64,000 bases of DNA from Hydractinia symbiolongicarpus. Lineage: Eukaryota > Cnidaria > Hydrozoa > Anthoathecata > Hydractiniidae. Positions 21,901 through 35,400 of this stretch are shown here, piece by piece. How positions within the stretch are numbered: position 1 is the first letter of the stretch; each line of letters starts with the position of its first letter. The stretch is from NCBI RefSeq assembly GCF_029227915.1, contig NC_079886.1, positions 23,164,501-23,228,500 of the forward strand, given 5' to 3'. The notes under the pieces are model-generated. The model worked only from the letters and a program-made list of their open reading frames with translations. It ran no database searches and was not told where the DNA came from. A program made the position numbers and the translations under genes.

Positions 21901-24900
21901 ATGAAGATGTATAAGAATACACCTTTGTCTGATTTAACTCATAAGGAACTTGCTAACGCAATGAAAGAGTTGAATTTAAATATCGGACCTATTACAAGTA
22001 CTACTCGAAGAATATATGAGAATCGACTGAGGTCACATTTAGAACAGTCTGTCAATAAGTCAGACAACAAAGATGAAGAGGGTGAAGGTATAAATAACTC
22101 GAATTGTAGCAAAACAGCTCTACAACAAGAAGCCTTAATGCTCAACAGAACACCTAATAGTGAACTAAAGGTTTCTGAAAGATCCAACATAGATGAAGAA
22201 TCCCCTCCGGATTATGATGGTTTTTATTTTGGAGTATGGATACCTGTTTCACCCACAAGATTTCTTGATAAAGATAAACCAAATGTATTTCGTTCCCAGC
22301 AGGAAGCTCTAAAAAAAGCAAAAGAATATAAAGGTTCTAGATTTAAATCGTTTCGATGTAAAAGCGATGCTACTGATTTTGCACTATCTCATCCAGACCC
22401 AACCCGTGTTGATAAGATATGTGAAACAATTTCTTCAGCTGTGACTAGTGAAGTCGCAAAAACCATAAAACCTCCAACTTTTCAAGAACTAATGAAATTT
22501 CGACGTGCCATAGAAGAAAACGACATCCAATTTGTTCAGCAGTGTTTATTCAATCCTAAATATTTAATCAGTTCAGGTGATATGCCAGTCATGTTGCAAG
22601 AAGGTACCAGGCTGCATGCACTTCATGTAGCAGTAAAATACAATAAGCTTAACATGTGTAAACTTGTACTTAACACCCTACAATCTGATTCTTTTCTGCA
22701 ACTAATGTATCCTGGAGCAACTGAGGACAACATAGCATTTAGAAAGAAACATTTAATAGACTTGTATCTCAATACACCTGAAAAAATTGTAAGTTTGCGT
22801 AAATTTGCAAAAAAATAATTTTGGTTTACCAGTAAAATAAATGAACATAAATTAAATCCATTTAATACTTTTCTTTTCCGTTTTTGACATCTTTTCTATA
22901 TATAGAGAATCTGTTGTTGTTTAGCTTTGCGATACACCTCTACATATGGCATGTAAATTTGGTTTTGTTGACATTGTTGCATTTCTACTAAGTTGTGACC
23001 AACTAAACAGACATGCAAAAAACAAAGACGGGAAGACCTGTCAACAGGTTTGTTTATGTTTTTGCTCATGTTTTATTTGCGTTGTATTAAATTAACCCTT
23101 TATAATTGATACTGAATTTGTGTTGTGTAACCCTGTTTGCAGTATTTATTTGTGTTAAGCGTTAAAAGTGTGTAGTGCTATAATAGACCAAATACATTTC
23201 CTATTTCATTTCATGTCAGTTTGGTTATGAAGAATGAGCATTTTATTGTTTTGCTGAGAAAAGTGGTCGTACTGAGTTTTGGTATAATCTTCTATTTAGC
23301 AAAGATCTTTCAGAATTTTTGATGCTGGCGAATGCTTTGATAAAATGCCTGTGGAGTCGTATTTACAGCTTTCCGTGGAAGGTGTTTATTTGAGAGTGGT
23401 GTTTGGGAAAAGCGTTTATATCAGAATTGGTGTTTGTATTATCACTTCACACAGTGTGACCACTCCTTATAAGTTCTCCTTGTATTCTTTACTTCTCTAT
23501 CATTCAATTTTGGGTAAAAAAATGTATAAATTACCTTACTTGGCATACTTCCTGTTACACTTCAAATCCTAGTCATAAGTTTGTTGTCAAAATATTGTAT
23601 ATTTAAAATACTTTATCATTTTACATTTTTGATATAATTCTTTTGATCAAGAGGTTTTCCCTTAAACATTGGGAAAATTTCTTGTTGATTCTCCTTAATA
23701 CCCTTTTGCTTAGACTGTTCATTGTGTAACAGCAGGAATATGATGAAAGGGTCACCCAGGAGTGTACTAAAACTTTCTAAAATCAAGGTATAACAATGCA
23801 AACGTGTTTTTATGTGTGTTTTTGTCATAAGTAACACATGTAATTGACTTGCATTTGTTTACTATTTCTAAATTTATTAGAACTGTCATCGTAACAACAT
23901 TTAAATAAAAATTCGCCCTAACACTGTTTTGTCTTTCAGAAGCTGGACGAGGTATCTGTTTATATGTAAAATCTTATTCTTAAATATCCTCCTCTTCTAG
24001 GTGATGGGTACCAGAGTAAGCGCACGTGGTGAGAAACGAAACATGATACTCAAAAATATTAGTGAACTTTTTCAAGGTAAAGTATTATAAGATTGCATTT
24101 GTTCACGCTCAATATATATTCTGTCTTCAACACTTTGTTAAAATTTCAGTGAAAGCTTATGTACCATTGTATGTTGGTGAGGAGAGCTTGCCAAAAGTGG
24201 GTGAGCCTATTGTAACACTGTCACCGGACGAAAGTCAACTTTACAAACAAAACATAAAAGCTTATGCTGGCCCAATGTCTCCTGATAAGGTTTGTGTTGT
24301 GTATTATTGACAAAATAAAATAGCATTTGACCTCATTTCTTCTTGTTTCTTCATGTCTGCATTGTCAAGGTCTTTAGCAAATTAGACAATAACATGAAAG
24401 TTGTTGGGTATCAGGGAAAATCAGGGAAAAAGTACGAGATCTGGGAAAGATAGCTAACTGTCTGCAGAATCAGATTATGCTATACATTTTTACATGTCTC
24501 TCAGGGAAATTAATAATGCCTTTTTCACATACTGTATTTTTTTCAATAAACGCCCCTCTCTTTTAAACGCCCCTCCCTAATAGACGCCCCTCCAAAAGTA
24601 AAAATATTTAAACGCCTTCCTCGTTTAAACGCCTCTCTCTATTTGACGCCCCCTATAATCTAAAGATTTTAAACGTCCGGAGGGTTTATTGAAGAAAATA
24701 CAGTACTTCTAGCTAAAAATAGTGTCAAATATCAGGAGTAATCAGGGGATTTGTTTGTCAAAATTTGCTAGATAGCCAGGTTAGAGAAGAAACTGTTAGA
24801 AAAGAAACTGTCCCCTAACAGTTTCTTTTCTAATCTATGTGTTATATTTATCTATTTTTAGGCTTCTACTTTATTTCTTCAGTGGAAGAAATCTCCTCGT

Positions 24901-27151
24901 GATCGATTGTATGGTCGTATTGCACGTAGTGATTATGAGAAAGGAATGGAACGAATTGGAAGGTGTGATTTTCTTTCCGTTTTCTTTTTGTTGGTTTGTT
25001 TGTTTTACAAGATTGGTGGCTAGTGATAACTGTCCCATTTGTGTTGTGTTACACCCTTTTTTATCACCAACACGACACTAAAGTAAGTAAAAAAAAAAAA
25101 CAAGGCCAAAGAACAGGGATTATCTTACAACATTAGTTTATACTTTTGTTAAGAACGGACTCCACTGTACTTTATTGCAAAGGGCTATCGTTTATTGCAA
25201 CAGGTTCAAGTCGTGTGAACTAAGCTTTAGGTTAGATGCACATAGATCTAAGATAAAGCTTGACTCACACGAGTTAAACTTGTTGCAATAAATGGTTGGT
25301 GTTTGTAATATGGACTGCGCTTTGATAAAATTATTTCTTTCTTAGGACAATCGCTGCCAAGGAGAAAGTTCCTTTTATCGAATATTGGCATTTCCTTTCT
25401 TCTTTTATTCAACTCTCATCCACAGAAGGTCTCGAAAGGTTGGAAAATTATCTAAAAAACAAAAGCGAACTTTCTCTGAAGGAAAATGAGGGTCGGCATT
25501 CCAGGATGGCGTTCACTTCTGCTAAGAAGGCAACAAAAAGCAGACTCAGCTCCTCTCCCGATGACTTAGTTAAACGTAAACTTGATTTTGATTTGTCGGA
25601 AAACAATAACGAAATATCGAGTAACCAATCAGATACTTCAAACGTTTTTACAGACATTTCAATTCATCACCAAAAAAACAAGAGCCCCTTGGGCATTGGA
25701 AATAATTCACATCGGGTTTTAGAGACGCATGTTGGAAATTTGGGTTGTAATACACTTGGAGAAAATCAAAACAGTTTGAATATAAATCATTTAAGACAGT
25801 CGGACTCTTCTGAAAATAAGAATTCCTCAGACGAATGTTTTTGTAGGTGTGGACAGTTGTTGGAATATTGTGAAAAATGCACAGTGGAAATCGACGTGGA
25901 TATGTTATCTGTTTCTTTTAAAACGTGTTCGCTTCGGGAAAAATCACCTAGCGAGAAAACACTCCAAAATTCTTTCGAAAAAGTTAACGGTAAATTTGAA
26001 AACGGGAATGGAAACGAAGTGGCTACAGAAAAAATAGTGGTTGATGCTTATGGAGATGAAGGCCAAAAAAATTTCGATGCTAGCGACGGCGACAAGGACG
26101 TTAACAACGATAGTGACGTTAAAGATGACGACGATTTTAAACCTCATGTCTTTATTGACGGGTAAGTTAGCACTCCTACTACAAACAAGAAAATAGACTT
26201 ATCGAGGTTTTGCCTTCAGAAAAAAAATATAAGAAGTCAGAAAATTTTGAGTCCTAGGGGCGACTTTCTGCAAGTTTTCTTGCTTTTTTTTTAAAGTGTA
26301 ATTTACGCATCAAGCGAGTGTTTTGTGTCAGATAATTCAGTATTGCCGCCGTAATGTATGTCGTGCTTTACCAGTGACTCGTAAACGTTGTTTGCAAACA
26401 TTTCTACTTTATTAAATTTCAATTTCAGCGACGTGCCGTCTAAATACGACGTCGACGTTTTCAGGGCCCTACCTGACGTCAATCTTAATTCTTATCCATA
26501 TATACAACACTGGAAGAAGTATATAGAAGACTTTCCCGACCAAATAAGACAAAGGTAAGATTTTAGAAATGTTTTGTTGGAAAGTTATTTCGCAAATAAC
26601 GAAGGAAGCTCATGTGAAGAACTTAAAATAATTATGCAGTGCAGTATTGATTGGGGACAGCAAAACACACATGTGTAGATTATGATAAGGATAACACAAT
26701 TTAATTGAAGGAAACCGAAAATTGCCTTTCTGCGTTTTCCGCGCTCTGTATGGCACCGGCCGCCAAGTTTTTTGGAAACGCGGTAATGTATGTTGCGAGT
26801 CAATCATTTCATTCTACTAAAATCCTGTCTGTAAGCGAGATAATTTGTTAATGGACGGACAGAAATATCACACGACGTTAAGGCGTGTTCACATAGCAAA
26901 GTTTTCAATGACAAATAGCCTGCAAAAAGCTTGCGTAAGAAGTTTCGGGTTATTTGATGTTTTAAATTTTGCAACGTGTAACTGGTCCCTAATATTTTTT
27001 GCTTGTCAACTTTGATCTGTAAAGACTGGTACAGCAAGTGTAACTTTAGCAGTATAATAAAGTTGATGTTTTTATCACTTAATTTTTTAGTTGGCCCAGT
27101 CCTGGTTCACCACGTTATTCACATCGTAGACACCTGTTATGGACAGCTTAG
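21901..27151 (+). CDS. ANKLE2: ANKLE2, LEM-domain and ankyrin-repeat protein
   Basis: ANKLE2 is an ER/nuclear-envelope protein that promotes BAF (BANF1) dephosphorylation through PP2A and VRK1 inhibition at mitotic exit. Exons: 21901-22788, 22925-23047, 24001-24076, 24150-24289, 24862-24962, 25346-26161, 26429-26554, 27091-27151, giving 776 codons plus TAG. Seen in order: a LEM domain (residues about 1-48, with ITSTTRRIYENRL), a viroplasmin/RNase H1-N-like segment (about 107-160, GSRFKSF), two ankyrin-type repeats (about 235-340, DTPLHMACKFGFVDIV), a conserved central block (QWKKSPRDRLYGRI; EYWHFL), and a long acidic, low-complexity region in exon 6. The C-terminal block contains PYIQHWKKY and SPGSPRYSHRR. 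It lacks the N-terminal membrane segment of the human protein (938 residues); an upstream exon is not excluded. The stop lies in the first unit of a tandem duplication. Confidence 0.93.
24400..24780. repeat. 'ATCAGGGAAA' repeat in ANKLE2 intron 4, split by a MITE
   Basis: Words ATCAGGGAAAATCAGGGAAA (24413-24432), CTCAGGGAAATTAAT and AATCAGGGGATTTGTTTGTC lie on both sides of the 24532-24703 MITE. This suggests an older dispersed repeat that the MITE entered. Limits approximate. Confidence 0.4.
24532..24703. mobile_element. 172-bp MITE with TA target duplication, C-rich interior
   Basis: The left end CTGTATTTTTTCAATAAACG pairs with the complement of GGTTTATTGAAGAAAATACAG at the right end. TA occurs on both sides (24530-24531 and 24704-24705). 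The interior carries several AAACGCCCCTC or GACGCCCCTCC words. This looks like a Tc1/mariner-type non-autonomous element, and it explains at least some of the dispersed C-rich blocks in the window. Confidence 0.75.
24796..24833. repeat. perfect 16-bp hairpin just before ANKLE2 exon 5
   Basis: TTAGAAAAGAAACTGT and ACAGTTTCTTTTCTAA form a perfect stem around a 6-nt loop (CCCCTA), 28 bp before the exon 5 edge at 24862. It lies in the branch-point and polypyrimidine zone, so it could affect splicing. Confidence 0.7.
25157..25320. mobile_element. palindromic MITE-like element in ANKLE2 intron 5
   Basis: The arms around TTTATTGCAACAGGTTCAAG (from 25190) and AACTTGTTGCAATAAATGG (from 25277) are inverted copies. 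Imperfect pairing extends out to GGACTCCACTGTA on the left and ATATGGACTGCGC on the right. A central AAGCTTTA with TAAAGCTT pair completes the hairpin. The whole element fills nearly half of the 383-bp intron. The target duplication is not resolved. Confidence 0.65.
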
Positions 27152-27200
27152 AATACCACGTTTTCACATCGTAGACATTTGCTATGGACAGCTTAGAATA
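27110..27200 (+). repeat. 46/45-bp tandem duplication spanning the ANKLE2 stop codon
   Basis: Unit 1 (27110-27155) starts CCACGTTATTCACATCGTAG and contains the TAG stop at 27149-27151. Unit 2 (27156-27200) repeats it with a 1-nt deletion and three substitutions, and lies wholly in the 3' UTR. Confidence 0.9.
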
Positions 27201-27388
27201 CCACCGTAAATTTTGCTTAATACACCGTTTTAAAAGAAGATACAACAACACTACTTCTTGGGTGTTTTAAAAGAAAAAAAGAAGATTTATTTATCTTTTG
27301 TAATTTTAAAGCACAGTCATGTTATTTAAAGTAAGATTTTAGAGATTTGTATATAATGCGCAATTATTTATATATGTTGTGGAAAAAT

Positions 27389-27394
27389 AATAAA
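27389..27394 (+). terminator. ANKLE2 polyadenylation signal AATAAA
   Basis: AATAAA 238 bp after the stop, inside an A-rich stretch and followed by a T-rich region. It is the first canonical signal downstream of the coding region on this strand. Confidence 0.55.
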
Positions 27395-29454
27395 TTTATT
27401 AACCTGCTTCTTTTTTGTACAATACGAGTGTATGTTGTTGAGAAACTTTCAAATTATATTTCATTAAAACTTAGCGGTTACACAAGTTCAATAAGTTGTT
27501 GGTAACACAAAGATCGAAAAAAATATAAAGATTGCAAAGCGTTAGTCCAGTAATTTTGAACTTTTGTTTTATCTATTAAATGCTTTATTGCGATTGGAAC
27601 TTATCCAAAAAAACATGATAGTAGTTGTTCCTGCATGAATATGAGCAGGCCTCATATCCTACACAGGGACCTGAGGCTACCATTTTATATTCTGGTAAAG
27701 TATTATTTCTAATTTATGTTACACATGACAGCACAGTTTATTTACTTATTGTTATATAGTTGATGCTGTTATGTTATGTAACCTATTTAATTACTTTAGG
27801 GATTTATTGTTAGTTAATCTGTTTCAGTATGTTAAGTGTGTATTTCTATTGTTCTATTATATGTATTGATAGTATTCCCTTGGTGTTATATGTATTATGT
27901 ATTGTGAAGTTCTATTATGTAGTTTTTTATATTACATTTTGTGGGTCTTTCTGCTGTGCAGTTTGTGTATGTCCTTGGTGGAGTACGTTGTGTTGGTGGA
28001 AGTGTTTTTCGGACAAATGTTTTAGTAAGACTTTATTTAGTTAGAAAAGTCTCAAAACAAAGGGTTTTAGTATCAAACCTTCTAAAGTTAAAAAATTTCC
28101 ATGCCCAACAAAATAATCCTCGACACGAAGAACAGGACATTACCAGCGTGGAATTATATTGAATTTATTAGTAATCTTTCAAAACTTTTGATCACAAATA
28201 TTATGGTTTTAGAATATACTTTTCGGAAAAAGCCAGTATGCAATTTCGAATTCTTGTTTCTATGTTTTAAGTTGGTACCAAAACACATACCAACAAGCAA
28301 TCAGAAATCGCTCAAAAGATTCTGCATCAATAGAGTTGTGTTATCAAATAAAACATATTTTTCGAGCAGTGAAGTAGCTTGACTTCATGCAATCTTAATG
28401 TAATACCAGCCGTTGAAACCTTCGTTTCCCCTATCTTAGATACCTACTTGTGACGTGAACCCAATCCACCGAACTAGTTGTCTATTCTCTAATTCTTGTC
28501 CTCCCTTCCCTTAGAGATCTTATCTTGACTTACCTTGAAGATTAAGATCGTTTGACACGGTTGCTGAAAAAGTATTCCCTGAAAATTAATGGCGAACGTT
28601 TTTGTCTATTATAATAAAAAGTGATTTTTCACATATGATAAAATCAATTTTATTATTTAATGCATTTTTTATATATAAAAAAGTTTTTATTTATAAATGT
28701 GCATGAATTTTTACAAATTTGATATAACTAACTAAAGCTAATCTGATCAATAAAACACTGACTTTAAACGGAAGAAAAACATATTGAAAACCAAACTTGT
28801 GTCACCTCGTACGAACTGTTTAATAAGTTGCTATAAAACAAGTCGGCATCAAAAGTTTTTTGTTAACCTGTTTATTGACTATAGTTTCAAAGTTTAAAAA
28901 TGAAAATAACTAAAAAATTGAAATCTGTCATAAATAAGTTTAAAAACAAAAGGAAAAAAATTAACAATAACTTCAAAACTTCTAAAAAAATCACCGATAT
29001 AAATATTTAGTTTAGGAAATATTTGTGGCAAAACACGCCTAAAAATCACCTTTAAAAATCTCCATATTAAGAAATACTTAATGTCTGCCTGTAGACAAAG
29101 ATGGTAAACAAGATGGTAGACAAAGATGGCAGCTGCGAGTAGCGATGGGCTAATACTCTATAATGTATCCGCCAAAAAAAGGCTATGAAAAACAGTATAC
29201 ATTTGTAAAATTGACAAAAAAAATCGCCATAACCCTTATTTAAAAAAGAAACACGAGTAATAAAAAGCACAAATAGAAATATTTTCAATAATACAAAATA
29301 CTATAAATGTGTATATAAAATTAATGGGTATATTTCGCAAAGGATCCAGGGATATATGATTAATTTAGTAGGTAAAAATTTAACTTTTATTCTGATTTTT
29401 ACGATTCACTGGCACCTAATCAAGCCCGATTTCCATGGCACACTTTCCGTCATT
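27395..29454. other. convergent intergenic region between ANKLE2 and MYO1D, no gene seen
   Basis: About 2 kb of AT-rich DNA. Open frames at 27829-28382 have no recognisable similarity and a composition like the surrounding DNA. A small local duplication (AGACAAAGATGG occurs twice at 29092-29130) is the only structure noted. Confidence 0.5.
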
Positions 29455-29460
29455 TTTATT
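29455..29460 (-). terminator. MYO1D polyadenylation signal AATAAA (minus strand)
   Basis: TTTATT on the plus strand, 28 bp past the MYO1D stop on the minus strand. If used, the 3' UTR would be very short. Confidence 0.5.
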
Positions 29461-29488
29461 TCCGCTTACCAATCCAAATTCTGTATTC

Positions 29489-32400
29489 TTATCGTGTAAT
29501 GCATCGGCACACAATGGTAGATTTAGTTGACCAATGAAATTCCGGAACTCCATCATCTTTAGGTTGTGTAGTTACTGTTTTAGATTTACCTCCAAGTGTT
29601 ACTTGAAGAGCATCGCGTACGTCAACACCTTGAGGGAGTGTGGAACCCCCTGTGACACTGCAAAAACGAAAGATTAATGTTATAAAAACAAGTTGGCATG
29701 TGGAAATGAAACAGAGAATGCAAACAAAAGGGAATAAAATGGTGTCATCTTCTCGAAATGCAAACAATGAAACAATGCTTAAGGAAATTTAAATTAAAGG
29801 ACAATCTAGTTGGATGTCACAACAGGGGAATTCGGGCCTAGGATGATTATCAAGGTTAGCGAATTTGATAACATTTATCCTTTTTTGTAAAATAAGGTCA
29901 GAAAAACGGAATCAGATTTTCCTATCCTCCGCCGAAATTTCAGTCTTAGTAGGTTTCATGAGTATCATTTCTAGTCCGACAGAATAAGCATATATTCCTA
30001 CGAGGATAAAATCTTGTGACATTTGAGGAAATTTGAATACCTCGATTTGCATTTAAATTTAACCTAAAATGATTACTTCCCGGATAATTCCAGGACAACT
30101 TACAATTTTTGGTCAATATTTCAGGATCAGGACAGATTTGTTGGAATTTTTAATATTTTAGTCACTGACTTTAAACGTCTAAGGTAAATATTATTAATTT
30201 TACCTTCTGTACTGACTATATAACACACCAACCAACTCGCCAGAGCGGCATTCCTTTTTATTGTTGTATAAGCAAATCACCAAATCATTACCAGGAGATC
30301 GAATAGAAACAAAATTATCGGCACCCGTTGTTACAGCCAAACCAGTAATCTATAACACATTGCATAAAATTAAACTAAAACTAAAAAATAAGAAAAAAAA
30401 TATATTGTTGATATTTTACCTTGTTGAATGGAATAAATTTCATCTCTTTATACCGATTGGTCATCTTAAGAATACCACTAGTCGTGACTACAATGACGCG
30501 ATCTTCCATTTTGCCGTGTTTATTCGCCTGAAAAAAAAAATGATCCAGCAGTCTTGAACATGGAAAGTACGAAAAGAACAGGTGTGTGGTTGGACTATTC
30601 GTCAAATGAGTTAGTTCCGAGGAAAGTCAACTACATGTTATACAATCCTATTGAAAATAACCTCATTTTAATCGTTTCTTTACTTTGACGAACATCTTCA
30701 ACTGAAGAATGCTAGGCGATAGATAGATTGAACAAAAAATTTAACAGCCCAAAGGAAGAGGTCGCTTTTGTTTATCGAACCTTCAATACATATTTGTGCT
30801 AATTTTAGTGCGTACTAAATTTCGCACATTCGCAAAAAAAAAAGGTTCGTAAGTGCGCGAAATTTAATACAGAAATTATGCGCAAAATGTAATTCTCCAA
30901 AATTGATATTCGCGAAAACATATCTTCGTTCGGTTAACATAACTGATTGCCGAAAAAATATAGCGGGAGAATTTGAACTTGCGCGAATATTATTACGCAC
31001 TGAATACGTAGATATTGATACTGCACGAAGATTAACACGCACGAAATACGCTGATATTGCGACTGCGGGAATTTTATTAGGCGCGAAACTTAGTACCATA
31101 AGATATTTCCGCATAGCGGTACATTCAGCATCGAAGCTCAAAAGTCGAAGTTCACGTGTAAACGCGAAAAAGCGAAGTTCACGTGTAAACGCGAAAAAGC
31201 GAAGTTCACGTGTAAACGCGAAAAAGCGAAGTTCAAAGTGCGTCAGTGTTTTTAAAAAAAAGCGTATGATGAGCACGATCGTTGATATTCAACCTTTTTC
31301 TGTAAACAGTTTGCACAAGATTTTAACTTTTGAAATAAAAAAAATTAAGTGTAAAGATCATTGCTTTTAGTAAGGCAACCTTCTTCACGTTCTTCATAAT
31401 ACTTTTTTTAGTCAACCGCGGTCACACAAATATTTTGCGCGGTCACACTCACCTTTCTGATGAAGGACGAAAATAATATTTTGCCACCTCTTCTGTCCAT
31501 AATAGCTGATAATAACTTGTCGAAGAGTTGAAAGTTGCGATTTTCAGGTTCCTAGTGTTAAATAAAACATTTTAGACAAAACAGCTTTAAAACACGCAAG
31601 AGGCGTTTACAAAAAGCAAATTAAAAATTTAGTTTCCAAGAGCCTCAAAAGAGACGAGTCTAAATACGGTTAAAAATGGACTTTTAAACAATATCAGATT
31701 ATCAGATCAAAAAAAAACAAAGCATTTAAATCATCTAACCTGCACCAAGTAGTTGCCATGCCAACGTCTTTTCAGTCCAAATTCTTTCTTTCTTCTGTCA
31801 AGTGCTTCAATTGCTGCACTTTTTATTTTGACTTCCCCCCATTGTTCTCTTGGCACAGACTGGAGCATCATAACCCCACGCCATCTATAAACAAAATATG
31901 TCCCTTTTCCTCCAGGTTGGCAACTAAATTAAAATTAAGACTCAATAGCTAACCTATCAAAGAACGATTTGAGTAGAGGATCCAGTTTCGAGATTGCAAG
32001 TGGCCATTTGTGGATGACTGGCCATTGAATATCTCGTCCATAATGAGGTTCTTTCTTCGCATTTCTGGAAAATATAAAGAAACACAATACCAGATTGATA
32101 AAACACGCCTTGTACCATGACATAATATGGGTCATGGGATAATACGGACCATGAAATTATAAAGACCATTGAATTATACGGCCCGTGGGATTATATAAAC
32201 ATCGATGTAGTCTGTAAAAGTTGTTCTCACCCGTAGAGTTTAATGAGCTCTTTCACGTGTTCTCTTAAGCGATGTCTTCTCCAATTTCTCATAACAAGGA
32301 GAGCTGCTCTTAATCTCCTCACGTAAAGCCTTGATTTGTATCCGCGCCAATACTATAAAAAACAAGTTATCATAGATTCCACTTCTTGACTGATGGAACG

Positions 32401-35400
32401 GAACTTCTATTTTTTTATTTTGACGCCCACTAAACGTTATTGTGAAGTTACTTTAAACTTGTAAATGTTTGCGAAATGAAAACCTGCGGTAACCTTCAAA
32501 AGGCAATAAATTAAGGATTTTTTTTAAATATCATTGATTTTTATAACAAAAGGGCTTTATGTCGGAAAAAATAGATCAGTTTCATGATTTTAATTGTCAG
32601 GGCGACTCGCCAAATTGAAATCCCGAAAAAGATTCAGAAAAATAAAAATTTACGAAATTACTTAAACCGCGAAAAAAACTCCGCGAAATCCGTGAAAGAC
32701 CGATTAAGCGCCCTTAATGTTCACAAGTCTTCAATTTTTAGGGAAGGTGCTTTCTCAGGCGGGGCGCTTATTTAGACGCTACAAACCTTCTGCATAGTTA
32801 ACACAACATCGGGTAGTCGTTTATTTCTTTCTTCTTCCATAGAAAATAAAGTTTGCGGACTTCGAATAAATATCTTTGTTCTTCCATATTTCACATCGTC
32901 ATGTGAATTGAAATGTCTCATTATTTCGTCACAACCTAATCTCGGATCGCTACTCCATGTTGGCCAAGTTGCAGGACAGGTAACTTTGTATCTAGAAGTG
33001 ACAAATAGCGTCAAAGTAATAAAAATGGGAAGGATGAGAAACAGTCTTGTGTTGTGAGCCATAATACATTACCTTAATACATTACCTTATAAACCACAAT
33101 TTTTCCTACTAAGGCGCAGATTAACTAAGACTGAGCTATAGAATTTACTCGGGCGAAAAGTCGAGTGTTAAAGCATTCCCTGAACCAGTCTCCCTTGGTC
33201 ACTGCGTATAGCCGCAATACATATTAATACAATTAATGGGTCACAAGAAGATAACGGAAAGAGGATCTCTCCATAGAAATGCAAAAGTTGAATTGAAGAC
33301 TGATTTTTCAAACAAAGTTAACATACCTTTGTAAAAATCTCGTGAACAGCTGTCTGTTAGCAAAGCCAGCTCTTCTAACTCGAACATTCTCCAAAAGACC
33401 AAGGTATCGAACCTAGAAAAACAGAAAAAAATGATGTCGATCTTATGATTGGCAAACACATCAACACTAATGTTAGGACATAACCGACCAAATACCTATG
33501 TGTACCAACTATTCCCAAAGCATCCACAGGAAGAAAATATCATCTTTCAAAAACACGAATTAGTTTTCACATTTTGTTAGCAGAATGAAACTCCTCAACC
33601 AATAAAATATAAATCGTTTCACTTGGCCAAATTTAAACTATCAACTCTCATTAACATCCTAATCAACTAAGAAGTTTGGAAATTAGCTGATACAGGTAAA
33701 ATCAGTTCGCAATAAAAACTCAGAACATGGAACAATGCAAAAGATTGCAATCCATAACCAAATAATGTACAGATTTCCCTAGGTACAATGCTCCTTTGAT
33801 GTTGTCTAAATACATGATATAAATATTGTTTGAATGAATTAGATGTTAAAATATACTAACAATACCTGATGGACAACTAGGTCATCGTCAAATTTGCTTG
33901 GTGACTTAACTGCATTTGGTTTGATACAACGGACGTAATAAGGCTCCTAAACAAGTTAGGATATAAAATTATTGATGGAAAAATTTAATAAAAAGAAAGA
34001 AATATTTCGACTAAACATTACTGAATAAAACAATATACCTTGGACATCAGATTCTCAACAAGAGAAACCATTGAATTCTTAAAAATAGTGCCAGTGGTCT
34101 GAGGTCTTTTCGTTACCTATGCAAGCAAGAAATTAAATTTAGTTTGTGTAGGTAGTGGCATAAGAAATAGTAGTCATTAACTAAGTTTATTACTAACCTT
34201 AGTAACATCCTGTTTTCCTTCAGGCCACATGGCTTTCAACATATCCATGTTACTATAACATAAAACACAAGCAATGGATGTAAGCCCAGAATGTTAACAA
34301 CAACTAACTAATAATCTGCCTTAACGGTTTTAAAAAACATATCTACCTAAAGTAAAGAAGACGCTTGTAGTCTTGAAACAAGGCATCTTTATTTTTGTCC
34401 AAAAAGTTGAGCACAGAGTACCTGGATAAAATGAGATATAACAACTACAAATAACTTGTTGACCACAAAAATTTGAAATCTGATTTCAGGACATTCCAAA
34501 ACATTTATATTCAGGACAAAATTAATTAAGATTTCAGGATAAATTATTGACAAAAACATAAAATCATGCCAACTTCTCGGAATTCCAGAGTTCAAGAAAT
34601 ATGATTTGGTTTTTAGTACCTTTCAAGTAGTTTTTCAAAAGGATTTAAGTATTTTTATTGGCAAAAATTCCACACACCTTTAGACTTTGGTTAAAATTCC
34701 AGGAATTTACAAGATTTTCAGGACAAATCTTTTTACCATTATTTTCCAGAAGATTCCAGCAAACACCATGTTATAATAATGTGCATACTGAACGAAACAG
34801 TCAGATAGGAAGTATTACCTCACATCTCCTGCATAATGTCTTATTTGAAAATCTTGATTGTGTTCTAACGTTTTATCAGACGTGTCAGTCTAAAAAAAAC
34901 ATTAGAATTATGAGTGCAATCCCAAAAGTCAATTTCTGCGAAACATCCGTAGAAATAAAATTTGATTTAATCTTTCATACACGAAAATAAAAAAATAAAC
35001 CGTTTGCTAACCTTTTGTCAATGACATGCATTTAACCTTGTTATTCGAAGTCTTTTACGCACGATACCGTGCTATACACTATATAAGACTATAAAAAACT
35101 ATTTTACGAATACCTGTCTGCTTTTATAGTGATTGTGCTTTCCTAACTTCTGATCCATTGCATGTAAGAACATCTAATATCAAAATAGCACAGTGTAATA
35201 TGTGTCAAATCAAATTCAAATGAATATGAACACGAGAAATGATTACAGGATAAAAAAAGATCATTATGAAATTATAAACTTTGCTTCTGTCAAGGTATTA
35301 CCAGGACTATAAGTCCACATGTAAGACGACTTTGTACAAATGTTTAAGATGAAAAAATATATTCATGCCGACTAATTTATTACATTATGGTGATGTCATA

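Noticed and set aside
27829..28382. Cluster of open frames between ANKLE2 and MYO1D
   Set aside because: No domain, no splice logic and AT-driven composition; they overlap in different frames.
30815..31370. Open frames of about 150 residues on both strands
   Set aside because: They overlap each other on opposite strands across a repeat inside MYO1D intron 21 and show no domain.
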